Assembly: GCA_017746715.1 (NCBI GenBank)
Contig: JAGHZQ010000034.1
Span: 1-64,000, forward strand
From: Cyanobacteria bacterium SBLK
GTDB taxonomy: Bacteria; Cyanobacteriota; Cyanobacteriia; Cyanobacteriales; Spirulinaceae
Reading direction: 5' to 3'
Length of the DNA stretch: 64,000 nt
Part shown: one piece after another, positions 62,402 to 64,000 of the stretch
How the letters are laid out: each line of letters opens with the position of its first letter
Numbering within the stretch: position 1 is the first letter of the stretch
Notes under the pieces: model-generated
Database searches by the model: none
What the model saw: only the letters and a program-made list of their open reading frames with translations
What the model was told of the DNA's origin: nothing
Translations under genes and position numbers: made by a program

Positions 62402-62791
62402 ATGGATATCCTCGATATTCTCCAAAAAGATTATCGGAATTTTCCCGATCGTCAAACCTACAGTATCTATGCGACCGACGTTTATTTTAAAGACCCGATG
62501 AACGAATTTCGAGGGCGCGATCGCTACCAAAAAACCATCGCGTTTATGGCGACATGGTTTAAAAATATAGACTTAGAGGTGCGGGAAATCAGGCGATCGC
62601 AAAATACCATTCACACCCAATGGACGCTAAGCTGGAATACGCCCTTACCTTGGCAACCCCGCATTACGATTCCAGGACGCAGCGAACTCCAACTCAATAC
62701 AGAGAATTTGATTATTTCTCACATTGATTATTGGTATATTTCCCGCCTCGACGTACTCAAACAGCATTTTGTCCCGATTTCCCAGCCCTAA
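62402..62791 (+). CDS. DUF2358 family protein
   Basis: 129 residues from the ATG at 62402 (MDILDILQKDYRNFP). The segment TYSIYATDVYFKDPMNEFRG then RDRYQKTIAFMATWF, and TQWTLSWNTPLPWQPRITIP with SHIDYW near the end, are DUF2358 features, a SnoaL/NTF2-like fold kept in cyanobacteria and plastids. Function unknown. Confidence 0.82.
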   Translation: MDILDILQKDYRNFPDRQTYSIYATDVYFKDPMNEFRGRDRYQKTIAFMATWFKNIDLEVREIRRSQNTIHTQWTLSWNTPLPWQPRITIPGRSELQLNTENLIISHIDYWYISRLDVLKQHFVPISQP

Positions 62792-62831
62792 GTTAAAATA
62801 ATGTTACGAACTTCTCAGATGGGATCGACTC

Positions 62832-64000
62832 ATGCGCGTAATTTTAATGACAGGGAAAGGTGGCGTTGGCAAAACCTCCGTCGCGGCAGCAACGGGACTG
62901 CGTTGTGCGGAATTGGGGTACAAAACCCTTGTCCTGAGTACCGATCCCGCCCACTCCCTCGCCGATAGCTTCGATATGGACATGGAACACGAGGCCAAGC
63001 CCGTGCGATCGAATCTCTGGGGGGCAGAACTCGATGCCTTGATGGAGTTAGAGGGCAATTGGGGGGCGGTAAAACGCTATATTACCCAAGTATTACAGGC
63101 GAGGGGTCTCGATGGCGTACAAGCGGAAGAGTTGGCGGTTCTCCCCGGTATGGACGAAATTTTTGGGTTGGTACGGATGAAACGCCACTATGATGAGGCC
63201 AAATATGACGTTTTAATTGTTGATTCTGCCCCCACGGGAACGGCGTTGAGATTGCTCAGCATTCCCGAGGTCGGGGGTTGGTATATGAGAAGATTTTACA
63301 AACCTTTACAAACCATGTCTGTTGCCTTACGTCCCCTCGTAGAACCTCTGTTTAAACCGATTGCAGGATTCTCGTTACCGGATAATGAGGTGATGGATGC
63401 GCCTTACGAATTCTACGAACAAATTGAAGAATTAGAAAAGATTTTGACAGATAATACGCAAACTTCCGTGCGCTTAGTCACCAATCCCGAAAAAATGGTG
63501 ATTAAGGAATCGTTGCGCGCTCATGCTTATTTAAGTTTGTACAATGTAGCGACGGACTTAATTGTGGCCAATCGCATTATCCCGGCAGAAGTCAGCGATC
63601 CTTTTTTCAAACGCTGGAAAGAAAATCAAGAAATTTACCGCAAAGAAATTCATGAAAATTTCCATCCTTTGCCCGTGAAAGAAGTTCCTTTATATTCCGA
63701 AGAAATGTGCGGCATTGAGGCGCTAGAACGATTAAAAAATACTTTATATGGTGATGAAGATCCCTCGCAGGTTTATTACAAAGAAAGTACCGTGCGCGTG
63801 GTTCAAAAAGGCGAATATTACAGCTTAGAATTATATTTGCCCAGTATTAGCAAAGACAAAGTACAACTCAATAAAACGGGTGATGAATTAAATATCCGCA
63901 TTGGCAATCACCGCCGTAATTTAGTCCTTCCCCATGCCTTAGCGTCCTTAAATCCCGCGGGTGCAAAAATGGAATCAGATTATCTGAAAATTCGCTTTAG
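62832..64000 (+). CDS. ArsA/Get3-like ATPase with C-terminal Hsp20-like domain (3' end outside window)
   Basis: 389 codons are visible; the gene continues past the window end. The deviant Walker [16 protein letters not shown] and [12 protein letters not shown] are those of ArsA/Get3 ATPases, and [20 protein letters not shown] is the switch II region. After about residue 310 an alpha-crystallin-like domain follows ([19 protein letters not shown] to [16 protein letters not shown]). Get3-type proteins target tail-anchored proteins or act as chaperones; ArsA proper drives arsenite pumps. No arsB, arsR or arsC is near, so a chaperone-like role is more likely. Confidence 0.88.
   Translation, partial: MRVILMTGKGGVGKTSVAAATGLRCAELGYKTLVLSTDPAHSLADSFDMDMEHEAKPVRSNLWGAELDALMELEGNWGAVKRYITQVLQARGLDGVQAEELAVLPGMDEIFGLVRMKRHYDEAKYDVLIVDSAPTGTALRLLSIPEVGGWYMRRFYKPLQTMSVALRPLVEPLFKPIAGFSLPDNEVMDAPYEFYEQIEELEKILTDNTQTSVRLVTNPEKMVIKESLRAHAYLSLYNVATDLIVANRIIPAEVSDPFFKRWKENQEIYRKEIHENFHPLPVKEVPLYSEEMCGIEALERLKNTLYGDEDPSQVYYKESTVRVVQKGEYYSLELYLPSISKDKVQLNKTGDELNIRIGNHRRNLVLPHALASLNPAGAKMESDYLKIRF

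Overview
The window reads as cyanobacterial chromosome. The palindrome GCGATCGC (HIP1) is scattered throughout, and there are typical cyanobacterial genes: a Ccs1/ResB cytochrome-biogenesis protein, ThiE with an extra N-terminal domain, a Psb35-like small membrane protein, DUF2358, DUF4127, Uma2/DUF820 proteins, vMAP-type NB-ARC and CHAT-TPR proteins. Short interspersed repeats of cyanobacterial type also occur, some of them inside genes. No tRNA, rRNA, CRISPR array or complete insertion sequence was recognised.

Layout. 1-10.7 kb: Uma2 remnant, DUF4127 protein and class A PBP, M15-type peptidase, amidase, UreF, RtcB, a lipoprotein and a coiled-coil protein. 10.7-13 kb: a ROC-COR (Roco) gene interrupted by one in-frame TAA. 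13.2-22.8 kb: a tightly packed plus-strand run of MFS transporter, thiE, thiS, GT39-like membrane protein, potB, potC, two tandem potD paralogues and potA. 22.8-39.5 kb: PP2C phosphatase, DevA-like ATPase, acyl-CoA dehydrogenase-like protein, Ccs1, CHAT-TPR, methyltransferase, a cNMP/C39-like ABC exporter with a parvulin-type isomerase, Uma2, and a WGR protein. 39.6-55.5 kb: an accessory island. 55.7-64 kb: RHH protein, histidine kinase, LysE remnant, aspA, psb35-like gene, TPR protein, deoC, recO, DUF2358 and ArsA (cut by the window end).

The island is the main interest. At 45128-49003 four consecutive plus-strand genes form what looks like a hybrid RiPP pathway. The first is a 233-residue precursor made almost entirely of 18 TTxxxxEE-type motifs, the pattern of plesiocin-class graspetides. 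It is followed by a graspetide-type ATP-grasp ligase, a HopA1-family protein and an APH-fold kinase; kinase/HopA1 pairs are known from class V lanthipeptide and thioamitide pathways as Ser/Thr phosphorylation and elimination enzymes. The precursor has no Cys, so lanthionine cannot form. The sequence suggests omega-ester cross-linking combined with Thr dehydration on a many-core, apparently leaderless substrate.

Around this cluster are an ECF-like sigma factor, four secreted AidA/PixA-family paralogues, a secreted MABP-like beta-prism protein, several small secreted proteins and a vMAP-NB-ARC ATPase. Their intergenic regions share modules: a family of GGGCAAAC...GTTTGCCC terminators, an AAGTCGGT direct repeat phased at 11 bp, and a longer intergenic repeat in three copies. 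This points to modular duplication and perhaps common regulation. All functional statements come from reading the sequence by eye; no database search was run.
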